This document shows, in pieces, positions 45,073 to 53,409 of a DNA stretch of 53,409 bases; the first letter of the stretch is position 1; every line of letters starts with the position of its first letter. The notes under the pieces were generated by a model, which made no database searches, was not told where the DNA came from, and saw nothing but the letters and a program-made list of their open reading frames with translations. Both the position numbers and the translations under genes were made by a program. This DNA is from Pseudoxanthobacter soli DSM 19599 (GTDB lineage Bacteria > Pseudomonadota > Alphaproteobacteria > Rhizobiales > Segnochrobactraceae): the NCBI GenBank assembly GCA_945898215.1, contig CAMDHY010000016.1, positions 1-53,409 of the forward strand, in the 5' to 3' direction.

Positions 45073-46068
45073 TCACAGCATCGAGGGCAGGACGCGGTCG
45101 GGGGGGCGGTGGCCGTCCATGAAGGTGCGGATGTTGATGATCACCTTCTCGCCCATGTCGATGCGGCCCTCGATGGTGGCCGAGCCGAGGTGGGGGAGGA
45201 GGACGACGCGGCCGGCCTCGGCGAGCTTCATCAGCTTCGGGTTGACCGCCGGCTCGTGCTCGAAGACGTCGAGGCCGGCACCGGCCATCGCGCCGGTCTC
45301 GAGCTGGCGGATCAAGGCCGCCTCGTCGATGAGCTCGCCGCGGGCGGTGTTGACGATGTAGGCCTCCGGCCGCATCAGCTTCAGCCGCCGCGCCGACAGG
45401 AGGTGGAAGGTCGCCGGGGTGTGCGGGGTGTGGATCGAGACGACGTCCATGCGGGCGAGCATCTGGTCGAGGCTCTCCCACCACGTCGCCTCGAGGCCGT
45501 CCTCGATCGCCGCGCCGAGGCGGCGGCGGTTGTGGTAGTGGATCGACATGCCGAAGGCGCGGGCGCGGCGGGCGACCGCCTGGCCGATGCGGCCCATGCC
45601 GACGATGCCGAGGCGCTTGCCGGAGATGCGGCGGCCGAGCATCCAGGTCGGCGACCAGCCGCCCCAGGCGTTGTCGTGCACGGCGCGGATGCCGTCGGCG
45701 AGACGGCGCGGCACGGCCAGCATCAGCGCCATCGTCATGTCGGCGGTGTCCTCGGTGAGGACGCCGGGGGTGTTGGTCACGGTGATGCCGCGGGCGACCG
45801 CTGTCTCGACGTCGATGTTGTCGACGCCGTTGCCGAAGTTGGCGATGAGGCGGAGGTTCGCCCCGGCCTGGGACAGCACGGCGGTGTCGATGCGGTCGGT
45901 GATGGTCGGCACCAGCACGTCGGCGTGGCGGACGGCCTCGACGAGCTCGGCCTGGCTGAGCGGCCGGTCGGTCTCGTTGAGCTTCGCCTCGAAGAGCTCG
46001 CGCATGCGGGTCTCGACGACGTCCGGAAGCTTCCGGGTCACCACCACGTGCGGCTTTTTCCTGGCCAT
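45073..46068 (-). CDS. D-2-hydroxyacid dehydrogenase (glyoxylate reductase-like)
   Basis: 331 residues. The NAD(P)-binding motif GIVGMGRIGQAVARRA is near 153-168. The catalytic triad is visible: Arg in NTARGELID, Glu in DVFEHEP and His in LLPHLGSAT. The NRR stretch after the second strand (HYHNRRRLG) suggests NADPH preference, as in glyoxylate/hydroxypyruvate reductases. It reduces glyoxylate or hydroxypyruvate in the cytosol. GAGG precedes the ATG. Confidence 0.92.
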   Translation of the reverse strand: MARKKPHVVVTRKLPDVVETRMRELFEAKLNETDRPLSQAELVEAVRHADVLVPTITDRIDTAVLSQAGANLRLIANFGNGVDNIDVETAVARGITVTNTPGVLTEDTADMTMALMLAVPRRLADGIRAVHDNAWGGWSPTWMLGRRISGKRLGIVGMGRIGQAVARRARAFGMSIHYHNRRRLGAAIEDGLEATWWESLDQMLARMDVVSIHTPHTPATFHLLSARRLKLMRPEAYIVNTARGELIDEAALIRQLETGAMAGAGLDVFEHEPAVNPKLMKLAEAGRVVLLPHLGSATIEGRIDMGEKVIINIRTFMDGHRPPDRVLPSML

Positions 46069-46239
46069 GCTGCGCGTGCCTCGGGGCTCTGGACGGATGC
46101 CGGGTTCAGCGCCGGTTAACCCTGAGGCTGCATGCTCGGCGGCGTCCCCCGTGCGCTTCGGCCTTCTGTATCAGAGCGATGCGGAAACACAACGGGCCGG
46201 GGCGGAACGGGCGGTCGGTGGGCGATGAGGGTCTTCGGG

Positions 46240-46779
46240 ATGAACGTGCTGTCCAGGATGGTCGCGGGGCTCAGGTGGCTGGCCGTCGGACTGGGGGCGG
46301 CCGCGCTCGTGGCGATGCCGCCGGCGGCGCCGCCGGTGCACGCCCAGCAGACGACCGGCCTGCCGCTGCCGCGCTTCGTCAGCCTGAAGGCCGGCCGCGT
46401 CAACGTGCGCATCGGTCCGAGCAACGAGCACGCGGTGAAGTGGATCTTCGTGCGCGCCGGCCTGCCGGTCGAGATCGTGCAGGAATTCGAGAACTGGCGC
46501 CGTATCCGCGATTCGTCCGGGGAGGAGGGCTGGGTCTACCACGGGCTCCTGTCCGGGCGTCGCACCGCGCTGGTGGCGCCGTGGCAGAACGCCGAGCCGA
46601 CTGCGCTCTACGTGCGCGGCGACGCGACGAGCACCGTCAAGGCGACGCTCGCGCCGAACGTCGTCGTGCAGGTGCGCGAGTGCGACGGCCAGTGGTGCGA
46701 GGTGGAGGGACCGAGCTTCGCCGGCTTCGTCGAGCAGGCGATGCTGTGGGGCGTCTACCCGGACGAGACGGTGCACTGA
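46240..46779 (+). CDS. secreted SH3-domain protein
   Basis: 179 residues. A Sec signal peptide (MVAGLRWLAVGLGAAALVAMPPAAPPVHAQ) is followed by two SH3b-like repeats: SLKAGRVNVRIGPSNEHAVKWIFVRAGLPVEIVQEFENWRRIRDSSGEEGWVYHGLL and ALYVRGDATSTVKATLAPNVVVQVRECDGQWCEVEG. It is exported and may bind peptidoglycan. The start at 46240 has GAGGG at optimal spacing; ATG 46225 is the alternative. This protein type (DUF1058/SH3_4) is common in Hyphomicrobiales and its role is unknown. Confidence 0.87.
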   Translation: MNVLSRMVAGLRWLAVGLGAAALVAMPPAAPPVHAQQTTGLPLPRFVSLKAGRVNVRIGPSNEHAVKWIFVRAGLPVEIVQEFENWRRIRDSSGEEGWVYHGLLSGRRTALVAPWQNAEPTALYVRGDATSTVKATLAPNVVVQVRECDGQWCEVEGPSFAGFVEQAMLWGVYPDETVH

Positions 46780-46812
46780 GGGGGGCGCGCCGAGGCGTCG
46801 TCTCCGCGACGT

Positions 46813-46997
46813 CCTTCTCCCGCGTCAGCGGGAGAAGGTGCCCGAAGGGCGGATGAGGGCCGCGCGGGACGCGCGGATGAGGTGTCGCTGACGGGCGTGT
46901 CGCTGGCGGGGATGGGGTCGCCGGGGTTCCGTCGCACTTCGTGCGCCGGCCCTCATCCGGCGCTTCGCGCCACCTTCTCCCGCGAGCGGGAGAAGGG
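46813..46997. repeat. palindromic repeat family B
   Basis: Left arm hairpin ccttctcccgc...gcgggagaagg, then gcccgaagggcggatgaggg; right arm ggccctcatccggcgcttcgcgccacc followed by the hairpin cttctcccgc...gcgggagaag. Fills the gap between the SH3 protein and irr stop codons (convergent genes). No gene inside. Confidence 0.75.
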
Positions 46998-47051
46998 AGA
47001 GCCGCGACCGGCCTTCTCGGATCTGGCGCCCTTAGCTCAGGCGGCCTCAGA

Positions 47052-47540
47052 TCAGCCGGCGCGGATCGGGCGGATGCGGACGACGACGTCGACGCGGACG
47101 ATCTCCATGCCCTCGGGCGCCTCGGGCAGGTTGTCGATCGACAGGCCCTCGCCGGGGATGTCGACGACGCGGTTCTCGTCCTCGAGGAAGAAGTGGTGGT
47201 GGTCGGAGGTGTTGGTGTCGAAGTAGGTCTTCGAGCCGTCGACCGCGACCTCGCGCAGGAGGCCGGCCTCGGTGAACTGGTGCAGCGTGTTGTAGACGGT
47301 GGCGAGCGACACCGGCACGCGGGCGCGCAGCGCCTCCTCGTGCAGCTGCTCGGCCGAGACGTGGCGGTTGCCGTCGGCGAACAGGATGTCGGCGAGCGCG
47401 ATGCGCTGGCGCGTCGGGCGCAGGCCCGATTCGCGCAGCATGCCGCGCACATTGGCCGGACGGCGCATCACCTGGCCCGCGACCGGACCCGCTTCGACCA
47501 CCATCGTCGTGCTCCGCGACGTCATCATGCCGTCCGCCAT
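47052..47540 (-). CDS. irr: Irr, iron response regulator (Fur superfamily)
   Basis: 162 residues. The winged helix RPTRQRIALADILFADGNRHVSAEQLHEEALRARVPVSLATVYNTLHQFTEAGLL is of Fur type. HHH at 114-116 in TSDHHHFFLED matches the conserved haem-binding histidines of Irr, and the C-terminal CxxC zinc motifs of true Fur are absent, as in Irr. Irr controls haem synthesis and iron genes and is degraded or inactivated when haem is plentiful. It is divergent from fabA, an arrangement I recognise from Hyphomicrobiales. The ATG at 47540 has AGG upstream. Confidence 0.92.
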   Translation of the reverse strand: MADGMMTSRSTTMVVEAGPVAGQVMRRPANVRGMLRESGLRPTRQRIALADILFADGNRHVSAEQLHEEALRARVPVSLATVYNTLHQFTEAGLLREVAVDGSKTYFDTNTSDHHHFFLEDENRVVDIPGEGLSIDNLPEAPEGMEIVRVDVVVRIRPIRAG

Positions 47541-48097
47541 ATCGACCTGTCCCCATCGAGCCCGCGGCCGTGCCGTCGCGACTCTCGAACGCTCAACACG
47601 CCGTGAGAGGCGATTGCGGCCGGGTCGAGGCGACCCGCCGGACACGCCTGTCCCGGCTTTCGTGATGACCGTAGCGGGGATGTTCGGCGATTGCAAGTCA
47701 TTACTATCTTCGCGCGGCAGAGGCGCCAGCCCGGGGGCGTGGTCGGCGTTGCGACCGGCAAGCGTCGTGACCGGCAAGCGTCGCCATCGGCCGGCACCGG
47801 CATCGGGCGGCGGCGCGACGGGACGGCGCCGCCCTCAGGCCCTGACCGGGGCCGACCGGCGCCCTTTCGATCGGCGAAGGCCTATGGTAGGAAGGTGCCG
47901 CGCGTCGACCCGCGCCGCTCGCGCGGCACGTCGTCGAGCGCCGATCCCGCCTCGGCGGCCGACCGTCGAGACGGTGCGTTTCTCCCTCGTCGGATCGCGG
48001 CGGCGTTCGCTCACACCGAGGTGGCGGGGCGGTTCGGAACGATGGAAAACGGGCGCCCCCCGGGGGGACGCCACTCAGGCAGGGACGCGGAACAAGA
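47541..48097. promoter_or_regulatory. irr / fabA divergent region, no gene seen
   Basis: 557 bases, the longest gap in the window. An open frame at 47691-48152 exists but its composition (Arg/Gly/Ser-rich, no ribosome site) does not look like a protein. The stretch contains a perfect 15-bp direct repeat gaccggcaagcgtcg (47753-47767 and 47769-47783) and a candidate irr promoter. I found no convincing ICE motif for Irr or other known operator. Confidence 0.45.
47668..47696 (-). promoter_or_regulatory. candidate irr promoter
   Basis: On the minus strand, TTGCAA (47696-47691) and TACGGT (47673-47668) are 17 bases apart. The -35 is good, the -10 matches only partly. Leader to the irr ATG would be about 120 bases. 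Confidence 0.35.
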
Positions 48098-48637
48098 ATG
48101 CACGAGAACGGTATGCGCGAGCGTCGGTCGAGCTTCGAGTACGAGGATCTGATCGCGTGTGCGCGCGGCGAGCTGTTCGGCATGGGCAACGCCCAGCTTC
48201 CGCTGCCGCCGATGCTGATGTTCGACCGCATCGGCGCGATCGCCGAAGACGGCGGGGCGCACGGAAAGGGCATGGTGCGGGCCGAGCTCGCGATCCGGCC
48301 GGACCTCTGGTTCTTCCCCTGCCACTTCAAGGGCGACCCGGTGATGCCGGGCTGCCTCGGGCTCGATGCGCTCTGGCAGATGCTCGGCTTCTTCCTCGGC
48401 TGGCTCGGCTCCCCCGGCAGGGGGCGGGCGCTGTCGGTCGGCGAGGTGAAGTTTTCCGGCATGGTGGTGCCGAGCGTGAAGACCGTCGAGTACGGCGTCG
48501 ACCTGAAGCGCGTGATGCGCTCGAAGCTCGTGCTCGGCGTCGCCGACGGCTGGCTGAAGGCCGACGGCGAGACCATCTACAAGGCGAGCGATCTCAAGGT
48601 CGGCCTGTTCCAGACGGAGCCGGCCGCCGCCGGCTGA
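48098..48637 (+). CDS. fabA: 3-hydroxydecanoyl-ACP dehydratase/isomerase
   Basis: 179 residues. The catalytic His76 lies in [15 protein letters not shown] and Asp90 in LGLDALWQ, the FabA pair. The hot-dog central helix and the [13 protein letters not shown] opening are typical. It dehydrates and isomerises C10 acyl-ACP to start unsaturated fatty acid synthesis. It leads the fabA-fabB-fabI run. A hairpin ggccgccgc/gcggcggcc (48622-48651) spans its stop codon and may tune downstream expression. ATG 48098 is used; a second ATG is five codons in. Confidence 0.97.
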   Translation: MHENGMRERRSSFEYEDLIACARGELFGMGNAQLPLPPMLMFDRIGAIAEDGGAHGKGMVRAELAIRPDLWFFPCHFKGDPVMPGCLGLDALWQMLGFFLGWLGSPGRGRALSVGEVKFSGMVVPSVKTVEYGVDLKRVMRSKLVLGVADGWLKADGETIYKASDLKVGLFQTEPAAAG

Positions 48638-48679
48638 GGCGCGCGGCGGCCTGACGAGCGAGCGAGGACGGAGGACGAC

Positions 48680-49900
48680 ATGAGACGCGTGGCCGTCACC
48701 GGCATGGGGATCGTCTCGTCGATCGGCACCGGCACCCAGGAGGTGCTGGCGTCGCTGCGCGAGGCGAAGTCAGGCATCGTGCGGGCGGACGAATATGTTC
48801 GCCTCGGCTTCCGCTGCCAGGTGCACGGCGCGCCCGAGCTCGACCCCGCCGAGGTGGTCGACCGCCGCGCCATGCGCTTCCACGGCGGCGGAACGGCGTG
48901 GAACCACGTCGCCATGGACCAGGCGATCCGCGATTCCGGCCTGGAGCCAGGCGAGGTCAGCCACGAGCGCACCGGCCTCGTCATGGGCTCCGGCGGCCCG
49001 TCGACCCGCACCATCGTCGAATCCGCCGACATCACCCGCGAGAAGGGGCCAAAGCGCGTCGGCCCGTTCGCCGTGCCGAAGGCGATGTCGTCGACGGCCT
49101 CGGCGACGCTGGCCACCTGGTTCAAGGTGAAAGGTGTCAACTATTCGATCTCGGCGGCCTGCGCGACCACCAACATCTGCATCGGCCACGGCGCCGAGCT
49201 GATCCAGTGGGGTAAGCAGGACGTCGTCTTCGCCGGCGGCTGCGAAGACCTCGACTGGACGCTGTCGGTGCTGTTCGATGCCATGGGGGCGATGTCGGCA
49301 GGCTACAACGATCGCCCCGCCGTCGCCTCCCGCGCCTACGACAAGGACCGTGACGGCTTCGTCATCGCCGGCGGCGCCGGCGTGCTGGTGCTCGAGGAGT
49401 GGGAGCGGGCGAAGGCCCGCGGCGCCCGCATCTATGCCGAGGTGGTCGGCTACGGCGCCACCTCCGACGGCCACGACATGGTGCAGCCCTCCGGCGAGGG
49501 CGCGGTGCGGGCCATGCAGCTCGCCATGCAGGGCGTCAAGGGTCCGATCGACTACATCAACCCGCACGCCACCTCGACGCCGATCGGCGATCTCAAGGAG
49601 ATCGAGGCGATGCGCGCGGTGTTCGGCGACAAGTGCCCGCCGATCTCCGCCACCAAGTCGCTGACGGGCCATTCGCTGGGCGCCGCCGGCGTTCAGGAAG
49701 CGATCTATTCGATCCTGATGATGCAGAACGGCTTCATCGCCGAGAGCGCCCACATCGACACGATCGACCCGGCTTTTGCCGACATGCCGATCGTGCGGGA
49801 GCGTCACGACAACGTCACCCTCGCCCGTGTCCTCTCGAACGGATTTGGATTCGGCGGGACGAATGCGACACTGGTGCTGCAGCATCCGGATGCCGCCTGA
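48680..49900 (+). CDS. fabB: 3-oxoacyl-ACP synthase I
   Basis: 406 residues. The condensing-enzyme triad is complete: Cys161 in ISAACATTNICIG, His in NPHATSTPIGD (about 296) and His in KSLTGHSLGAAG (about 331). Sequence is closer to FabB than FabF, fitting its position after fabA. It elongates the cis-3-decenoyl-ACP made by FabA and so is essential for unsaturated fatty acids. Strong GGAGG precedes the ATG, 42 bases after fabA. Confidence 0.97.
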   Translation: MRRVAVTGMGIVSSIGTGTQEVLASLREAKSGIVRADEYVRLGFRCQVHGAPELDPAEVVDRRAMRFHGGGTAWNHVAMDQAIRDSGLEPGEVSHERTGLVMGSGGPSTRTIVESADITREKGPKRVGPFAVPKAMSSTASATLATWFKVKGVNYSISAACATTNICIGHGAELIQWGKQDVVFAGGCEDLDWTLSVLFDAMGAMSAGYNDRPAVASRAYDKDRDGFVIAGGAGVLVLEEWERAKARGARIYAEVVGYGATSDGHDMVQPSGEGAVRAMQLAMQGVKGPIDYINPHATSTPIGDLKEIEAMRAVFGDKCPPISATKSLTGHSLGAAGVQEAIYSILMMQNGFIAESAHIDTIDPAFADMPIVRERHDNVTLARVLSNGFGFGGTNATLVLQHPDAA

Positions 49901-49979
49901 TTCGCACCGGCGCCGCTGACCACCCCGGACGAGAAATGCCTCGCCGCGGCACCGGCCGCGGCCGACACCGAGGACCGAC

Positions 49980-50855
49980 ATGACGGATCTGATGGCGGGC
50001 AAGCGCGGGCTGATCATGGGCGTCGCCAACGACCACTCGATCGCCTGGGGCATCGCCAAGCGTCTGTCGGAGCAGGGTGCCGAACTCGCCTTCACCTACC
50101 AGGGCGAGGCCTTCGGCCGTCGCGTCAAGCCGCTCGCCGCCTCGGTCGGGGCGGAGATCCTGCTGCCGTGCGACGTCGAGGACGTCTCCACCGTCGACGC
50201 CGCCTTCGCCCGGCTGCGCGAGAGCTGGGGCAGCCTCGACTTCGTCGTCCACGCCGTCGCCTTCTCCGACAAGAACGAGCTGCGCGGCCGCTACGCCGAC
50301 ACGACGCGCGAGAACTTCGTGCGCACCATGGTGATCTCCTGCTTCTCGTTCACCGAGGTGGCGAAGCGGGCGGCGGCGATGATGACCGCCGGCGGCTCGC
50401 TCCTGACGCTCACCTATGGTGGCTCGACGCGGGTGATGCCGAACTACAACGTCATGGGCGTCGCCAAGGCGGCGCTGGAATCCTCGGTGCGCTACCTCGC
50501 CGCCGACTATGGCGGCCGCAACATTCGCGTCAACGCGATCTCGGCCGGGCCGGTGCGCACGCTCGCCGGCTCCGGCGTGTCCGATGCGCGGCTGATGTTC
50601 AACTACCAGCGCCGCCACTCGCCGCTCCGCCGCACCGTGACGATCGAGGAGATCGGCGGCACCTCGCTCTATCTGCTCTCCGACCTGTCGGCGGGCGTCA
50701 CCGGCGAGATCCACTTCGTCGACTGCGGCTACAACATCGTCTCGATGCCGCGCCTCGACGCGCTGAAGGACGAGGAGCGGCGCGAGCACGACGACGAGGT
50801 CGACGTCAACGGCGTCGCCGTGGTGCGGCCGCTGCCGACGGTCGCCAACGCCTGA
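49980..50855 (+). CDS. fabI: enoyl-ACP reductase (NADH), FabI
   Basis: 291 residues. The SDR-like nucleotide motif GLIMGVANDHSIAWGIAK is at 10-27 and the catalytic pair Tyr156-x6-Lys163 in NYNVMGVAKAALE. It reduces trans-2-enoyl-ACP in the last elongation step. Ala94 aligns with Gly93 of E. coli FabI (HAVAF versus HSIGF), a position where substitutions lower triclosan binding. A charged C-terminal tail of about 25 residues exceeds the E. coli enzyme. GAGGA precedes the ATG; third gene after fabA and fabB. Confidence 0.96.
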   Translation: MTDLMAGKRGLIMGVANDHSIAWGIAKRLSEQGAELAFTYQGEAFGRRVKPLAASVGAEILLPCDVEDVSTVDAAFARLRESWGSLDFVVHAVAFSDKNELRGRYADTTRENFVRTMVISCFSFTEVAKRAAAMMTAGGSLLTLTYGGSTRVMPNYNVMGVAKAALESSVRYLAADYGGRNIRVNAISAGPVRTLAGSGVSDARLMFNYQRRHSPLRRTVTIEEIGGTSLYLLSDLSAGVTGEIHFVDCGYNIVSMPRLDALKDEERREHDDEVDVNGVAVVRPLPTVANA

Positions 50856-50913
50856 GCGGCCGCGACCGGCCGACCCGGCGCATGGAGCGCGGGACTTTCC
50901 GCGGAGCTTCCTG

Positions 50914-52071
50914 ATGGATCTCTCCGCCCTGGCGGCGCGGCTCGGCCTGCCGATCGGCGGCACCGGGGCGCGGCGCGACCGGCTGGCACGGCTCGCCCTC
51001 GACGGCGACGCCGCCGGGGTGACGCGCTTCGTCGCCCGCGACAAGAGCCTGTTCCGCCCGACCCGCTTCGGCTGCCGCTTCGAGCCGTTCACCCCCGTCC
51101 GCGCACTGCCGGAGTTCACCGGCATCGAATGGTCGCGCCGACCGGGCTACGGGGCGAAGGCGGCGGTGGTGGAGGTCGGCCCGTTCGGCGCCCGCTACCG
51201 CCTGCTGCTGTCGTCGAGCTTGCCGGAGGCGGTGCGCGCCGTCAGCGCGGTGCGGCTCGTCACCCGCATCGTGCACGCTCACCGGCTGTTCGAGGCGTTC
51301 GGGCGCGAGGCCGGCGGCCGCGGGCATTTCGTCCTCGACGTCGACGACTGCGCCGACGCGGGCGAGCGGGTGGTCGGCTTCTCCGGGCCGCCGGAGCGCA
51401 CCTTCCTGGTGCCCGACCAGATCTTCCTCGCTACCGACGGCTACGCCGACCTGCGCCGCGCCTATGCCGCGCGGGCGCGGCCGCTTTCGGCGCGCGAGGA
51501 CGCGATCTTCTGGCGCGGCCGCTCGACAGGCACCGTCGGGCCCGGTGAGATGTGGACGGCGCTGCCACGGGTTCGCTTCGTCGCCGAAGCAAGGCGGATC
51601 GCGGTAGCGCGGCCGGAGCTCAAGGTCGACGTCGGGCTGGTGTCGACCGACGAGGGCTCGGGCAAGGCGCCGTGGGCGGAGCTCGTCGCGCAGGGGCTGA
51701 CGGCCGACTTCGTGCCGATCGAGCGCTTCGCCGAGAAGCGCGTGCACGTCGACATCGACGGCAACTCCAACTCCTGGCCCGGGCTGTTCTCCAAGGTGCT
51801 GCTGGGCGGCCCGCTCATCAAGGTGGCGTCCCGCGACGGTGCGGCGCAGTGGTACTACGACCGGCTCGTCGACGGAGAGACGCTGGCGGTCGTGCGCGCC
51901 GACCTCGCCGACCTCGAGGCGCGCTGTGAGATGGTACGCGATCCCGCCGTGCAGGCGCGGCTCGCGGCCGGCATGACGGCTCTCGCCGAGGGGCTGACGC
52001 CGGCCGGCGAGATGCCGCGCGTCTTCCCGGTGCTGGAAAGGGCGGCGGCCTATTGGCGCGACAGGCTCTGA
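50914..52071 (+). CDS. glycosyltransferase family 90 (CAP10-like) protein
   Basis: 385 residues. The conserved GT90/CAP10 blocks are visible: AIFWRGRSTG (about 191-200), a VDVGLVSTDEG segment, and HVDIDGNSNSWPGLFSKVLLGGPLIKVAS (about 285-313), the most diagnostic part. The eukaryotic relatives are xylosyl-/glucosyltransferases such as POGLUT and CAP10; bacterial ones modify LPS or capsule. No signal peptide or TM helix is seen, so the enzyme likely works on the cytosolic face. It lies 58 bases after fabI on the same strand with GGAG before the ATG. Acceptor and donor unknown. Confidence 0.87.
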   Translation: MDLSALAARLGLPIGGTGARRDRLARLALDGDAAGVTRFVARDKSLFRPTRFGCRFEPFTPVRALPEFTGIEWSRRPGYGAKAAVVEVGPFGARYRLLLSSSLPEAVRAVSAVRLVTRIVHAHRLFEAFGREAGGRGHFVLDVDDCADAGERVVGFSGPPERTFLVPDQIFLATDGYADLRRAYAARARPLSAREDAIFWRGRSTGTVGPGEMWTALPRVRFVAEARRIAVARPELKVDVGLVSTDEGSGKAPWAELVAQGLTADFVPIERFAEKRVHVDIDGNSNSWPGLFSKVLLGGPLIKVASRDGAAQWYYDRLVDGETLAVVRADLADLEARCEMVRDPAVQARLAAGMTALAEGLTPAGEMPRVFPVLERAAAYWRDRL

Positions 52072-52074
52072 GTC

Positions 52075-52104
52075 GCGACAGTGATGCCGCGACAGTGATA
52101 CAAT
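52075..52104 (+). promoter_or_regulatory. candidate promoter for trpF-trpB
   Basis: gcgaca (52075-52080) and tacaat (52099-52104) are 18 bases apart and resemble -35 and -10 boxes. They overlap a direct repeat, cgcgacagtgat at 52074-52085 and 52088-52099 (14-bp period). The first few bases after the preceding stop codon carry the element, so it would isolate trp genes from the GT90 gene. Confidence 0.4.
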
Positions 52105-52157
52105 GCGCGCAGCACCGCCCCGCGCGCCCGAAACCGCCCGCAGAGACGTCCGCTGCC

Positions 52158-52843
52158 ATGACCGCCGCCTACATGACCGCCGCCGAGCGCCCCCTCATCG
52201 TCAAGATCTGCGGCCTCCGCACCGCCGAGACGATGGAGGCTGCGCTTCAGGCCGGCGCCGACATGATCGGCCTCGTCAGCTTCGCCCCGAGCCCGCGGCA
52301 CGTCGACGCCGCCGCGGCGGCGGCGCTCGCCGACGTGGCGCGCGGGCGGGCGGAGATCGTGCTCCTGACCGTCGATGCCGACGACGCGGCGCTCGGCGCT
52401 CTCGTCGCGGCGATCCGGCCCGACTGGCTGCAGCTGCACGGCCGCGAAACGCCGGATCGCGTCGCCGAGGTGCGGCGCCGCTTCGGCCTGCCGGTGATGA
52501 AGGCGCTCGGCATCCGCGACGACGCCGACCTCGCCCGGGCCACCGATTTCGCCGCCGCCGACCGGCTGCTGTTCGATGCTAAGCCGCCGAAGGACGCGAC
52601 GCGGCCGGGCGGCAACGGGCTTTCCTTCGACTGGCGCCTCCTTGCCAAACTTGACCCCCGCCTCAGGTTCATGCTTTCCGGGGGGCTCGATCCCGCGACC
52701 GTCGCAGAGGCGGTGCGGATCGCCCGCCCGCTCGGCGTCGACGTGTCGAGCGGCGTGGAGCGCGCCCCGGGCGACAAGGACCCGGCCCTGATCGCCGCCT
52801 TCGTTCGCGCCGCCCGGGCGGCGCAGACCCTGGGAGCACTCGC

Positions 52844-52847
<4 letters not shown>
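52158..52847 (+). CDS. trpF: phosphoribosylanthranilate isomerase
   Basis: 229 residues. The TIM-barrel start [26 protein letters not shown] holds the catalytic Cys, QLHGRETPD is the second block, and the general acid Asp is in [22 protein letters not shown] and [16 protein letters not shown] bind the phosphate. It converts PRA to CdRP in tryptophan synthesis. Start at ATG 52158 (alternative 52173), ribosome site weak. Its stop overlaps the trpB start. Confidence 0.96.

Positions 52848-53409
<562 letters not shown>

Noticed and set aside
47691-48152. 153-residue frame between irr and fabA
   Set aside because: No ribosome site, Arg/Ser/Gly-rich composition and overlap with fabA; no protein features.

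Overview
The window is 53.4 kb of very GC-rich bacterial chromosome, densely packed with genes on both strands. I see no rRNA, tRNA, insertion sequence, prophage or CRISPR array. Gene content points to an alphaproteobacterium of the order Hyphomicrobiales (Rhizobiales). The main evidence is an Irr-type Fur regulator divergent from fabA-fabB-fabI, two BA14K-family secreted proteins, a homospermidine synthase of the Blastochloris type, an entericidin-like lipoprotein, and long palindromic intergenic repeats typical of that order. I do not assign a genus.

Layout. 0-7 kb: a SAM methyltransferase, an AraC regulator, two alpha/beta hydrolases, a 1-Cys peroxiredoxin, an SGNH hydrolase and a DUF1176 protein. 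7-18.2 kb: mostly minus strand, reading downwards fosmidomycin-resistance-type MFS exporter, AraC regulator and VOC protein, Kup potassium transporter, a membrane diguanylate cyclase overlapping a TPP-dependent enzyme by 4 bp, an Old Yellow Enzyme and a His-rich CDF metal exporter. 18.2-20.4 kb: leuA behind a leader that encodes a Leu-rich peptide whose stop codon lies in a strong RNA hairpin. 20.5-26.3 kb: two BA14K proteins (one with three CRP-like palindromes), a leaderless amidase with SH3 domain, a two-TM protein of unknown function, DoxX, homospermidine synthase and entericidin. 26.5-34 kb: PBP1A, a DUF3095 protein with cyclase-like metal motifs, a GNAT acetyltransferase and polA. 34.4-42.2 kb: coaBC-dut-GST, a LpoA/LppC-like lipoprotein divergent from rsmI-yraN-gshB, and a cysteine synthase with a duplicated N-terminal repeat. 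42.2-47.5 kb: HD-GYP phosphodiesterase, MoeB/ThiF-like E1 enzyme, 2-hydroxyacid dehydrogenase, SH3 protein and irr. 47.5-53.4 kb: fabA-fabB-fabI, a GT90 glycosyltransferase, trpF, and trpB cut by the window edge.

How the genes work together. Most are housekeeping: unsaturated fatty acid synthesis (fabA, fabB, fabI), Leu, Trp and Cys synthesis, CoA and dUTP metabolism, glutathione synthesis and use (gshB, GST), peptidoglycan synthesis (PBP1A and a putative activator lipoprotein), replication and repair (polA), and c-di-GMP turnover (a GGEEF cyclase with an intact I-site and an HD-GYP phosphodiesterase). The most unusual features are small regulatory ones: the leucine leader, a triplicated coaBC start region that creates two nested mini-ORFs, three evenly spaced GTGA-N6-TCAC palindromes around a BA14K gene, and three families of long palindromic intergenic repeats. 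I do not see a clear new multi-gene defence or mobile system.
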